A DNA stretch of 64,000 bases. Origin: Vitellaria paradoxa. Its lineage: Eukaryota > Streptophyta > Magnoliopsida > Ericales > Sapotaceae. The stretch lies in NCBI GenBank assembly GCA_019916065.1, contig CM034233.1:7260516-7324515 (forward strand). Direction: 5' to 3'. The translations under genes and the position numbers were made by a program. Shown piece by piece: positions 25,360-38,400 of this stretch (its first letter is position 1; each line of letters opens with the position of its first letter). A model generated the notes under the pieces. That model made no database searches, was not told where the DNA came from, and saw only the letters and a program-made list of their open reading frames with translations.

Positions 25360-25880
25360 ATGGCCCAACTACAGTCTACGGGTCACACACTGGCCCAACT
25401 AAACGTATTCACATTTATTTACCCCGTAAATTCCACCAAAAGACCGAACAAAAAATTATCCGGGTCAGCACGATCCGTTTCAACAGGGTCAAACTCAAAG
25501 TTGACAAATGTCCGATAGCACGCAATCTCCGATACTTACCGTCCATTTCACTGACAATAACGCTACTCTTCCATCGAACGGATTCAAGCCGTAGAACCCA
25601 AAAGATAAAATTGGTGCCGGATTTTTCCAATCATTGCTTCTCCATAATAAAACCCGAACCCACTAAAAAGAGTCCGAAAACCCCTTGTCACGGTAAAATC
25701 CTCCATTTCTGCACCAAGCCTTGAAGAAAAAGAAAAGCTGCGTCTGCCATAAACCCATCATCAATCAATCGAAGTGTTGCATATACTTACAGAGAGAGAA
25801 TATTACGTCTATATACAAATATATATATATATAAATATATATACAGAGAGAGAGAGTGAAGTGGAAAAGGGTCTCTGAAG
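25360..25880 (+). promoter_or_regulatory. Upstream region and GA-rich leader of the proteasome gene
   Basis: Two GGCCCAACT words (about 25363 and 25393), the site-II type TGGGCC/GGCCCA found near plant housekeeping genes, precede the gene. The leader carries AT and GA runs (25815-25858) directly before the ATG. Confidence 0.35.
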
Positions 25881-28800
25881 ATGTTCCGGAACCAGTACGA
25901 TACAGATGTGACGACATGGAGTCCGCAGGGACGGCTCTTCCAGGTGGAGTACGCGATGGAGGCGGTTAAGCAGGGGTCGGCCGCCATTGGCCTCCGGTCG
26001 AAGACTCACGTCGTTTTGGCCTCTGTCAACAAGGCCCAGTCCGAACTCTCCTCCCACCAGAAGAAGATCTTCAAGGTCGATGATCACATCGGCGTCGCCA
26101 TCGCCGGCCTCACCGCCGACGGACGTGTTCTCTCCCGCTACATGCGATCTGAGTGCATTAATTATAGTTACACCTACGAGTCTCCCCTCCCTGTTGGCCG
26201 CCTCGTTGTTCAGCTCGCTGATAAGGCCCAGGTCCTTATCGAAACCAAACCCTAATTTTTCTCTTACTGTTAACGTATATAGTTACATGTGCGTCTTACT
26301 TTATTGTAGATTTGGAATCTGTGAATTGTGATCAGTTTACTGAAACCTTCAATGGGATTAGGGTTTCATTTATGACGGGAATGTGGACATTTTCTAGGGG
26401 AAGGAAGAAAAATTAGGTTACAGATTTGAAAATAATTATGTATCTATTTTATTGAATAGGAATTAGAATGAATTAGATTACTAATAGAAACCAATTACAC
26501 GCTACATCTGCTTCACTCAGTTGAGTGGGGGGTTTTCTATTTGTTGATTTTTAAGAAGTCAACAAAGAGTAAGGGCTTTTTTGTATGGTGTTTATTCATA
26601 TGAAAAATCAGGAGAGGAAACATAGGTTGGAGATTAAGTTGATTTCTGGTAATTTCTTTTGTTCGTTTGCTTTATCTTGATGGTTGGGTCCTGGGTATTA
26701 TATATATATATATATATATGTTAACACTGAAACAAATGGAGCTAAGTTGTGAACATGGCCGGAAACAGCCTTCCCAATGACTTGGGGCAAAAATTACGTA
26801 TTCGCTCGAAAAAAGTGAAAATGTTTTTATAATAAAATTTACGAGAATAATTTAAAAAAATTAAAATTATTTTAACAAAATTGATAATTTTGGCGGTGAA
26901 TTGGCCTTGACATGTGCATTGTACTGTAGAAATGACAATTACAAGTGGACAATGAGGTCAAATTAGCAAAATTATTTAACAGAGGATTAACAAAATTATA
27001 GAGGACGCTACAAAAATAGCTATATATAGTAAACAAAATTTGCTTTCAATGTGGTCGGGTGCACATATATCACAATATGTGGTTCTGTCCTTGGTTGTGA
27101 AAATTCTTCTTTGCGTGGTACTGAGCTTCATGAGGTGTCCTTTTTTTTTTTTTTTTTTTGGCAATTCAAGTTGTTTTATACTAACCATCATGATTTGTCC
27201 AATTGTGAAAAGAAAGGTGTCAAATGTTTCTCTTGATCTTCCCCTTTTTTTTCCTTAATTTCCAAAAGGAAATGTATTTGTCCATTTGTGAAAAGAAAGG
27301 TGTCAAATGTTTCTCTTGATCTTCCCTATTTTTTTTTTCTTAATTTCCAAAAGGCAATGTTTTTGTTTATTGCGCAGAACTTCTTCCTTTTAATTTAAAT
27401 AAATTTATAATATGAAGTGCACCTCTTCTTTGTTCTACTTATTTCCCTTTTCTTCTGTTGGTGTTTTTGTGGGCTTTTGACATGATATTTAGGCATGTTT
27501 AGCCATTTGGTTATCCAACTATTAGACGAGTTTTTTTTTTAATAGCCTTGTTGCCTATTAGTTGGATGGATATGCAGGCTGCTAGTTTTACAGAGTGGCG
27601 AGGCCTATTTCTTTGCCAGTAGCCATGCTACCAAACTTTTGGTATCCTTTTAAACTTCATAATGCTTTCATTCACTCATTATGCCAATCAAGGCGAATGC
27701 TGTCAATCTACCCTCTATGCCTATTACTGAAGTGCAGTTTAGTTTAAGATTTCATTATCGAACTATTGCTGGTTGCAGAGTGCTATCTCCGTCTCTGATT
27801 CTCCTTGTTATTGTCTTGGTTCCTTTCTGAAAGTTGCTTACTTAAGAGTTCAGTAACGTGCATTGTTTTCTTTACTATGTGCTGGTGACGTGCTAGTTTC
27901 TCATGCATCCAAGTTGTTTTATTTCAGAAATCTATACCAAGGATGCTTCATTGCCTTGTGGATTGTTATTTAAGGTCCTAAAATGTTCTTAGATATGGTA
28001 ATATTGTGATCCTTTGTTTTATTAGTTTTAAAGCTAGAGAGCATGCTCTAGAAACCCAATGTCTGTCTCTCTCAACTCAATTTCATTCAAGATTGGCTAA
28101 TTTTTTATTCAATATGCACAGGAGTTGATTTTTGAGATGTTTAAAAATGAGTTTTTCTTTACTGGATGCTGAAAGCTATAAAGACATTAGAGGTAGAAGA
28201 AATAGGAGAATCTATTAAAGTGTGAGTTTTCTTACAAAGTTGTAAAGTGATGAGCAGGTTTAATTTATTGTTGGTAGACTTCAAGATGAGCTGACCATGA
28301 GGAGACTTAGTTGGTTTGTGAAATCAATGACCAAGAATTTGGAGGGTTGGACCCCTTCCAAAGGTCGTTTCCTTTGTTTGGTGTTTGATTAGGGATAGAG
28401 TACTCACCATTGATGATCTAACTTAGGGCCGGTTTGGCGTACAATAAACCTCTAAAAATCTTTATAAATCTCAAACAACCCCTCTACATCTAATTTTCCC
28501 GCCATCACTTATTTCAAAAAATTCCAATATTTCACTAAAAAAATAAAAAAATCTGAAAGTAGGTTAACCGAATGTCTAAATTTTTTATACAATCATACTC
28601 TTTGTGTCAAAAGCTTTCAAACAAGTACCATTGTTGCTATTTTTTGTAAATTTTTTTGAATCCATGGGAACGGATTTGAAAAACTGTTCTCCCACGGTTT
28701 GCTACTTTTCAGAAAAAAAAGGGCGCCAAAATTAACCCCAAACCACATTTTATCTCAATTTATCTTGTTTTTTCTTACTCCAAACGGGACCTTAGAGGAG

Positions 28801-30663
28801 TATGATAATTTCCATATTAGTGTGGATGCTGAGCTTGGTTGTGTAAGTTGTTAACTTGTTTTTATAAATGTTATGGATCTTGTTTGCCTATAGGCTTTAA
28901 AATAGATGTTCGCCATATTGGTGCTCGTGTAGAGTTGTTAGGATGTGCCCAGAACAAGTTTCCTAATCCACACTTCCAGCTTTTATAATTTGGAGTATGT
29001 TTTTTTGGGTTTAGGATAGGGGCTTTGCCACATTTTGGACTTGCTCTATGTAGGGAAATCTCCACCATCCTTTTTCAGTCTCCATCTCAAAGTCTATGAA
29101 CATCCAATTACAGATACTTTGGATTCTAGTTTTTGTTTGTTTGTTTACTTTTTCCCCATCTTAGAAACTCCACACTAATATGGCAGATCAAGTAACTTGT
29201 CATAGTATGGACAGATTAGCATATGATATTCTCAAGTACAGGACTTATAGGACCAGATTCTTTTCAACCCCCCCCCCCCCCCCAAAAAAAAAAAAACCCT
29301 CTTTATTAGGCCCCATTTGGTAAAACTGTCAATTTTTAGTTTTTATATTCAATTTTTATGTTTAGTTTTCTGTTTTTATATTCAGTTTTTCATTTTTAGA
29401 TTTCATTTTCATAGTAGGGAAAAAAAAAAACAAAAACTTGAAAGCTTGTTTGGTAACGATAGTTATTAGTTAGTATAGTATTTAATTAATTAAATTCATT
29501 AAATTTAATTATATTGTTTGTTAAAAATAATTCAATCCAACAAAATAAAATATATTAAACATAATTTATTATATTATTTTTTAAAAACAATTTAATAAAA
29601 TATATTTCATGTTAATTAAATTAATTATATAATTAACTTAAATTAATTAGATTTAATTTTTTAATTATATGTTTATTAAAAATAATTTAATTTACAATTT
29701 AATCATTTTAACTATATTTATAAAAAATAATTTAATTCAATAAATAAAATATATTAAATACAATTTCATTATATTGTTTATTAAAAATAATTTAATAAAA
29801 TATTTTTATATTAATTTAATTACTGAAATTTAATTATAGTTAATTATTAATTGTTAATTAAACTATATATTAAATATAATTATATTTTTTGATAATTATG
29901 TTATTTTTTTTATAAGATTTTGCCAAGCGAGTTTTTATGTTCAATTTTCAAAAAAATGAAGACAAAATGGTTGCTAAACAGGCCTTTACTGTTTTGTTTG
30001 ATCTGCATTACTGCTTTAAATGGTTGTTTAATAGGAGGCAAGGATTGTTGGGATGCTTCTTAATCCCAAATTTAGGGGTACAAAAATTATCCATTTTGTT
30101 TCGTTCATTATTTGTTAGAACATGTTCTCTACATGCGGAGTTGTATTCCTTTTTTGCAAGATGAGCTCATCCTCTTGTAACTGCTATATTCTTGGTTGCA
30201 GGTTTGTACTCAGCGCTCCTGGAAACGGCCTTATGGAGTTGGTTTGCTGGTAGCGGGTTTGGATGAATCTGGGGCTCACCTCTACTACAATTGCCCAAGT
30301 GGAAACTACTTCGAGTATCAAGCTTTTGCCATAGGATCTCGCTCACAGGCTGCAAAGACTTACTTGGAGCGCAAATTTGAGAGCTTTGGGAGCGCTTCAC
30401 GGGAAGATCTGCTCAAGGATGCACTTTTTGCATTAAGGGAAACTTTACAGGGAGAAAAGCTCAAGAGCTCGATATGCACAGTTGCTGTGTTAGGAGTAGG
30501 AGAGGCATTCCACATATTGGATAATGAAACAGTACAAGCATTGATTAACGCATTTGAAGTAGTGGGGGAAGAAGTTGCTGCTGCTGAAGAACGTGATGCC
30601 ACTGAACCTGCTGGTGACCAAGGTGCCCCTGCTGACCAGGGTGTGGCTCCAATGGATATTTGA
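25881..30663 (+). CDS. PAF1: 20S proteasome subunit alpha type-1 (alpha6, PAF)
   Basis: It is a structural subunit of the outer alpha ring of the 20S core, which gates substrate entry to the 26S proteasome in cytosol and nucleus. Two exons, 25881-26231 (117 codons) and 30202-30663, give 270 aa. The N-terminal alpha-subunit signature is present as [32 protein letters not shown] follows, and exon 2 has [16 protein letters not shown] and [15 protein letters not shown]. The C-terminal tail is acidic and Ala/Glu-rich and ends in MDI, as in plant PAF proteins. There is no N-terminal catalytic Thr, as expected for an alpha subunit. The single intron is 3970 bp and holds two transposable elements and a tandem duplication. 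Whether this is the PAF1 or PAF2 paralogue cannot be decided. Confidence 0.95.
27195..27361. repeat. Tandem duplication of about 83 bp in proteasome intron
   Basis: Two near-identical units lie head to tail. Both contain GTGAAAAGAAAGGTGTCAAA and TTCTCTTGATCTTCCC and end in TTAATTTCCAAAAGG. The first begins at 27195 and the second at 27278. Few differences separate them, so the duplication is recent. Confidence 0.9.
28436..28791. mobile_element. Tourist-like MITE in proteasome intron
   Basis: The ends GGGCCGGTTTGG and CCAAACGGGACC are inverted repeats, and TTA is duplicated on both sides (28433-28435 and 28792-28794). It is 356 bp and noncoding. Confidence 0.7.
29309..29986. mobile_element. 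Nonautonomous element with AT-rich core (copy 2 of 3)
   Basis: It has the same architecture as 1912-2681: GGCCCCATTTGGTAAAACTG at the left, AAATGGTTGCTAAACAGGCC at the right, and a core of ATTAAATT/TTAATAAAATAT words. It lies at the 3' end of the proteasome intron, about 215 bases before exon 2. Confidence 0.6.
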
Positions 30664-32463
30664 GGGGTGCAAGGGCAGATTTTCCATCCTTCTTGTACCG
30701 GGATAAGTTTTTCCTTTTATTTTTAGGACATTTGAAGAATGTCTTTTTTTTTTTTTGTTTTTTTGATTATGCTATTTTCATCTTTTTGATCACCAGTGCA
30801 GACATTTCAAAGGTTGTCTCTGTTGAACTCCTCCCAGTTAGCATTTATACCCGAATACAATGGACGAAGGTGTTTGGTTGGACCAACCTATCTTGTGTAC
30901 CGTGTTGTGGATCTTGTAATGTTTCACCTACACGCAATAACGTTATCTGGGTGGGATTGATCGAGCATTGTAGTTTGAAGATGGAACTCTAAAACTTTCG
31001 ATGGTTAGAACACTACAAACTAGTCGACAGTAAGAACATCAACTTTAGGGTGGGGGTGCTTCACCATTTTGCCTATTGTGATGTGCAGTAACATAATGCC
31101 AATGCTTTTTTAACTAGAGCAATGCTCATGATTGTTGCAATTGTCCAATTTCAGTTATTGTTTTGGTTAGTTGTATGATTTGTAAATTCTGTAGGGCTCT
31201 ATAGATCAATAGCTCCGCTGAATACTTAAAAATTATATATGGCTTCACAACTCAACCGCTCGACTGTCAATAGCGGGGCTTTCTAACCGAACGCTCGGAA
31301 TATTGTGTGGTTTTAGTGTGTTCGGGATGCTGGAATCGCATGTTTGGACGTCATTTTGGCATAAATTTCTTACAACCTTGTATGTTTGGTGATTGTGCAT
31401 TTCAGAGCGTAAAAGTGGTGATTAAGGCCTTATAATCATCAAACTCAAAGCACGCAAAAGAGGAGTTGAGGGGGAAAAATGCAGAAAATGAGCACAAAAA
31501 GGACTCATGTACTTGCACCGTTAGGTTTAGTTTGAGGAGAAAAAAAAGTTAATTTTTTTTATAACTACTATTAAAAAGTTATTTTTTTTTTAGAAAAGAA
31601 AAAAGGCTTAACTTTTTAATTTTTTTTGTTAGTTTGATAAAATTGTCTTTCATAATTTGAGAATAGTTTAAAATGTTAAAAAAAAAATAATTTTAATCAT
31701 TTTAAAGAAGTTGAAAAAAACTATTAATTGGTTATTTGATCTCAATCCAAGCCTTAATCCACATTGGGATCTTATCGACACCTGCAAGATTTCAGCCTTA
31801 ACAAACCTTGCGTTCGGACCTCACCCAAATACATGTAGTGTTGGAATGTGCAGACATAAAATAAAACCGTTCAAACAGCCTTATTTAGAGGTCAAAAAAA
31901 AAAAAACAACCACTAGCACCAATTATGGTTCAAATGTCCGGTCAAAAGTTTCAATTTTTAAGGGTTGTTTTAATATTTTCGGCTCCGATCTTCGACAGAG
32001 GTTGAGATCTTCTCATTCTGTATACTCACTAAATAATACTTATGATAAATTCTATGCCTTGAGTATAATGGGAAAAAATCATAGCAGCTATACACCAAGC
32101 GCAAGGCCGTCGCCTAATAAATTCCAGCAAGCCTAAAGGCTTGTGAACAGCAGCCCATCAATGATTTTACAGAAAATACCACAAAGAATTCCTCCTCCAA
32201 ATACGACATTAGAATCTAAAACTTGCAACTCCACAAATATCGGAATTCCGTAGTTCAAGTTCATTGATCAAATATCAACTAAACATAAGAATTCTATGAT
32301 AAACGAGAAGGAAAATTTTTCACTCCGGTTCCTAAATTGAATGTCCAACCAAATATAAATTTGCCTTTTTACTCTAAATTGGAAAACAGCGACATTATAG
32401 ACCCATGAAAAAAATAGCAATGACGCCCAAAACCAGAGATAATGTTTTTATAGGAGAGCGACA
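30664..32463. other. 3' flanks of the convergent proteasome and kinase genes
   Basis: The first few hundred bases are transcript-like 3' untranslated sequence of the proteasome gene. 31520-31720 is an AT-rich MITE-like patch. The 141-codon open stretch at 31711-32136 has no recognisable domain and repetitive composition, and is not called a gene. The last part is probably 3' untranslated sequence of the kinase gene. Confidence 0.5.
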
Positions 32464-35400
32464 TCATAGGCCACCACTAGGGAGGGTTAGACCACTGCTC
32501 TGCAATTGTTTCCGCATCCATTGCCAGTTCTCAGGCGTCACCTCACCCCCGAGAGCACGAATAACAGAGCCCCCCGTGCATGAACCCACCTTGCAGCATT
32601 CCTCAAGAGATAGCCCCTTTACCAATCCATACAAAAACCCACCTGCAAAGAGATCCCCTGCTCCCGTAGCGTCCATTGCCTTTGCTTCCCCAATAGCTGG
32701 AACACGAACAATCTGAAGAAGCAATTAAAATTTTGTACATTACTAAAAGCTACAGCACCAAACAGGCTATTGGATTCTTTCTTTCTTGCGCTTGTTTATT
32801 ATCTTATATTCTTTCAATAATAGAATAGTTACGTTAACCAAGTTCCACAGATCAACCACTTATTCTATTTTATTTTTAACCAAAAAATGATGGAGAATAC
32901 AGAAAGAGCATATCACTGACCTCTTCTCCATGTTTTGCTATGCATCCATTGGGGCCCAATGTCACTACAGCCCACTGGCAGTATTTCCCCAAAAGTTCAA
33001 GAGCTGCCTCGGGATTGCCACCTTGTACACCTCTACAGTCATAAGAAGAGAAATCAAACACCTTCCATGAGTGACATCAAATCCTGGGAGATTCAATTTT
33101 AAAAACTTTGCGCCTGGCGGTTGAGTTTCAAGAAACGACTCCAAACATGCTTCTCGAAGCAACAGAAATGTCCAAAAAATGCAATTTCTTGGCATTTTTA
33201 GTATTTGTTCTTTTTTACCCTAAAACAAAAACCGAATGCAGGATATGTTTGCAAAAACTAGGTCATTTTAACTTTATTTTGTTCATTTTTATTTTTATTT
33301 ATTTATTTATTTAAAAAGAAAGTAGACAATGTGAACCACATAATATTTTGAACAAATTATATCATTTTCAAAACCCCAGGCATAGAGGTGTTGGCCATTT
33401 ACAACCTCGGTAATCTTTGTTTTGATGCAAAGTGTAACCATTTGATATCGCAAGGAACGAGTGGACAGTCACCTTATCAGCTCTGATGCTTCATCCTCAT
33501 TGGCAAGGCAAAGGTCTATATTCCCCGACTTGAGCAGCTGTAGGAGAGGCAATCTGAACTTCCGAACCATCTGATAAAATCTCGGAGAATAAACAAAGAC
33601 GTGATACTTTCTTGCAACTAAAACTGATTAGAGGAAGCAAATGGATGCCAAATAAAATAAAATGATGTGATATTGCTTATGAAGCAAATAAGAGTCCTTT
33701 TTGTCATGCTCACATGGTTCATTATGATATTCAAGGAATAAAATTGTTGTGGTTTTCTTTGTCGGATGTTTGTTTTTACGTCCATCTTTCTATGATTTTG
33801 TTAGAAATCAATTTGCCTTTATCTGTCCTCAAGATTCAAATAAGATTAGAAACCAAAGTCAAGTGCCCTCTTGTTCCAGGTGCATAGGACAAGCATGTAC
33901 CAAGTAATTACCTCAAAACTGGCCAAATCAAGGGAGATTAAAATTCCCTCCTGTTTGGCAATCCGAATAGCCGCATGAATATTTTCCAAATTGGCTATTG
34001 CATACCTGAGTACCAACCACTGTAACACAAGAACCAAAAAAAAAAAAAAAAAAAATGCAAATAAGATGTAGAGACTCTGGAAGATACCATCTTTAAGAAG
34101 TTCTAGGTAAATGCTAGCATGCTAAGAAGCACAAACACTAACACGACACCACATGGATCCACCAACTCAATGATTTAAAAAAAATACAAGACAACAAGAC
34201 ATAGATTCAACAAAAATATATATTTTTATGTCTTAAACATTAATACGTTATTCAAGTACAAATAAAAATAATGCAATATAACATTAACTAAAACTAAAAA
34301 TCATATGATTAGTACTGGCTAACGATCCCTTACTCTAATTCTCTCGACGCATGTTAGGGGAACTCCTGCTAACATGCACCATTCTAGGATAAGCAGACCT
34401 TTTCAGCATGGTGAGAGGGGTAGGAAATCTTTTCATATTAATGGTATTTCCATTGATATTGAATATGATTTCAAGATTAAAGATGGCATTAGAATTGTGG
34501 AGATGGGCAGCGGCTATGTTAGAGTTTTAGTCTTATTTGAAGAAGAAATAGTCTGGATTCAGAAGATGTGTTTAAAGGAGCTCAAATCCAATGCTGGACT
34601 TCAACAACTTGGTCATCTTAGAGGAGCATATAGGACTCTTGTTTGCACCAGAATCTGAGATGGTTACGACAGAAAACTAGAGCTTCAACTCTTTGCTCCT
34701 TTTGGAAGATATTAGGTTAGAATTCCAGAACTTTCTGCAGGGCAAGGATGGTGTTTTTTTACCAATTTACTTTCTAAGTTTATTACAGGAAGAATTGATA
34801 ATCTCACTTCCTCTAAGTGGATTCAGAGCCCTTGCCTGGTACAGCCTTATCCTCAAGACAATGATCTAGAAAGGAGGACTAATAATCGATCCTATCTTCA
34901 AGCTGCTGCTCTACCAAAGTGGACCTCTCCTAATATTTGAAGTTCAAATATGGGCCAGCATATTTCAGTAAATTTTGAAGATGGAATAAGTAGCAGTCGT
35001 AACATGAGTCGTTGTTTGATAGGCAGGTTTGGAGGTCCAAGTTCACACAGCATAGACATAGGCATCCTTTCCACCTGGATGAGTAGGAAATGGAAAATTC
35101 GTGGTGGACTAGATATCAAAGCTTTGGATGGGGAAAGATTCCTATTTTCTTTTCCTTCCAAGAAACTAGCAGACAAGTGCTTGTTGGAGAGGATTACTTT
35201 CAATGGTCATCCATTATTCTTAGACAAATGGCATAGTTGGGACTGTTGCTCTAGAAGAGGGAGAAGTCAGTCTGCTGTCTGGGTTAAAGTGGTGGGCCTG
35301 CCTGTCTTTCTTTGGAGCCTTGGGGTCTTTCGAAGCATCGGCGAGTTCTGTGGTGGATTTTTAGAGATTGACGAGGAGACCAGGAACTCTAAGAACCTCA

Positions 35401-38400
35401 AATAGGCATGCTTAAGAGTCAAAGGTAATGGTAAAGCCATTCTAGCTTCTGTTAAATTAGTTGTTGGCCAACTCATGTATGACTGCCCACTCTGGGTGGA
35501 ACGAGAACCATGGGTTGATTGGGTAGATGATTCTTTGTCCAAAGGTGTTTTCTGGCCATCGGAAGGAAAGAAGAAGGTGGCGCGTGATTCAGCAGGTGGT
35601 GCATTGAATGCTCCTGTCCTTGGAAGTCGAAAAGATAAACATTTAGAGCAACATGTGGCTCAAAACTTCAAAAGCCATCCAAAGTCTGTTGGGAAAACTA
35701 AATGGATTCCAATTCTTAGAAATAAACAGAAAGCATTAATTACAGAGGACAAGCATGAGACTAATCAATTTAAAGTCCTTAGCAGCCTAGGAGATGAAGA
35801 CGCCACATCCAATGAACCCAGCCTGGTGGTTCAACAAGGAGGAAATAATTACAAGGCAGACACAGATGTAGTTAATCTAAGCACTGTGGATCATTACTCC
35901 GACAGACAGAATGCATTGTTTGGTAGGAAATATTTCTCCAAGAAGCACCTTCAAGAGACTCCTTTATTGCTCAATAATAAGTTCTCTTCTTTTCCTTCCT
36001 CTATTCACAAAGAGAGATACTTTTCCGGAGAATCATATTCTGGCAGTAGTCTTGAGCCAAAAAATGTCTCATTTCATGAGAAGCATCAGCTCTCCTTAAG
36101 CCTGTATAGTCCAATCCAGGAGCTACAGATTACTCAATCAGAAGACAACAAAGATGTGCTAGATTGCCTTCCATTAGCTTCAGTTGAGCCTGAAGTAGAA
36201 TGGCAAGAGTTTGTCGAAACTCTACTGCTGGAAAACTGTGGTCAAGATCAACCAAAAATCTCTACCTGAGTGCTTAACAGAATAAAATCTTTTAAGAAGA
36301 TTTTGGGAATCTCAAGCGAAGGTTTTGAGGATAAGTTAATGGAGTTGCTTAGATCCATAGAAGAAAAGCGAGGAAATATTAAAAGAGATGATGGGAAAAA
36401 ACAGAATAGAAGCATTAGAAAAGGTGTTTGGGAATTGAAGAATCTGCAATGTTCTATTTCTTATGACAAAGGGGGATTGGTTGAGAATGTTGCAGAAGTA
36501 GAGGAGGAGAATAAACTCATTTGTGTTCAAAATGAAGCCAAAAATTCTAAGTTGGAATGTTGGGGTTGTAGAGGCCCAATAAAATTCCGTATCAAGACGT
36601 GGAAACTTGATGTAATATGTTTGCAAGAAACTAAACTCTGTCAAGCTGATGACTTCATAGTGCGTACTTTATGGGGAGGTGGTTGGTGTAAATGGGTTAC
36701 CTTGGACTCTGTTGGAGCTTCTGGTGGAATCATCATTATGTGGGATCATAGGAAATTGAATATATGTTGGAGTGTGAACTTGGGGCTTACTTGATTTCTT
36801 GTCTGTTCAAACACATAAAGGAGGAAATAACCTGAGCCTTCACAGGAGTCTATGGGCCTGTGGATAGCTATTTGAAGGCTGATTTTCTAGAAGAGATTGG
36901 TGTTGCTATTTTTTGTTGGTCTGTTCCATGGTGTATGGGTGGAGACTTCAATATGGTCAAGAGTATTGAGGACAAATGGGGTTGTACAAGGAGAACTAAA
37001 CAAATGAAAGCCTTTTCTGATTTTATTGATGACTTAAGTTGTATTGACCTCCCCCTAGGTGGCAGGAGATTTACATGGAGCAATAGAGTTAGCAAATCAA
37101 GAATCGATAGATTCTTGGTTTCTTCAAACTGGGAGGACTTTTTCCCCACTGTTCATCAAAGATCTTTGCCTAGACTAGCGTTAGATCACTTTCGATTACT
37201 TTTGGATGGGGGAGTAATTAAGGGAGGACCAAAACCCTTTAGATTTGAGAACATGTGGTTGCAGGTTGAAGGCTTTAAAGAGATGATAGCTAACTGGTGG
37301 TCTAGTTACAGTTTTGCTGGGACTACAAGCTATAGGATGATGCAAAAACTGAAATGCCTAAAAGCTGATTTGAAGAAATGGAATACTGAGGTTTTTGGGA
37401 GGCTTGAACAGCAGAAAAATAAACTAGAACAGGAAATTCAAAATTTAGACAGACTTGATGATGATGCCATGCTAATAGAGCAAGAAAGAAACAACAAAGC
37501 AGGTTTGATCCTCGAATTAAACAAATTTATTCACATGGGGGAAATTTGTTGGAAACAAAAATCCAAAGTTAAATGGCTCAAAGCGGGAGATAGGAACACC
37601 AAATATTTCCACAAACTAGCCTCAACTAACAAAAGAGCTAACTGGATCAGTAGATTGAAGATTGATGGGATTATCACTGAGGATCCTAGAAAAATCAAGA
37701 AACATATCTTGGATTTCTATAAACAGCTGTTCAAAGAAGAATATGTATGGAGACCTCAGGTGGATTTCTTGGATATTCCTTGGCTGGATTCTATTGAGGT
37801 GGAAGGGCTCGAGCTCCTTTTCACAGAAAATGAAGTATTTCAATCCTTGAAAGAGATGAATGGAGATAAAGCCCCTGGCCCAGATGGATGGACAATTGCT
37901 TTCTTTCAACATTGTTGGGACATTTTTAAGGAGGACATATTGCAGATTTTTATAGATTTCTATCACAATAGCAGTTTTGTTCGCTGTTTGAATTGTACAT
38001 TCATTGCCTTGATTCCTAAGAAATCTGGTGCAGTGAAAATCCAAGATTTCAGGCCTATAAGCCCTGTGGGTGCTATTTATAAGCTCTTGGCCAAGGTATT
38101 AGCTAACAGACTGCGGCTGGTTATGAGTTCTTTAATCTCGGATACTCAGGCTGCTTTTGTGAGTAGTAGACAGATTTTAGATGCTATTCTTGTGGCCAAT
38201 GAAATTGATTCAACTCTGAAGCAAAAAAGTACTAGTATAATCTGTAAGCTGGACATTGAAAAAGCCTTTGACCATGTCAACTGGAACTTTCTGCTTTACT
38301 TGATGAGTAAGATGGGTTTTTGAGAACGATGGTGTTAATGGATTCAGTGGTGCATTTCTACTACAAGTTTCTCAGTCTTAATTAATGGAACTCCTGAAGG

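Noticed and set aside
30196..30663. A separate gene starting at ATG 30196
   Set aside because: It is the second exon of the proteasome subunit. The acceptor at 30201|30202 joins it in phase to exon 1.
31711..32136. 141-codon plus-strand open frame downstream of the proteasome gene
   Set aside because: It has a low-complexity Lys/Thr stretch, no domain and no splice context, and it overlaps likely 3' untranslated and MITE-like DNA.
36336..36644. Minus-strand frame in the LINE
   Set aside because: It is the antisense shadow of ORF1/ORF2 sequence with no family resemblance.
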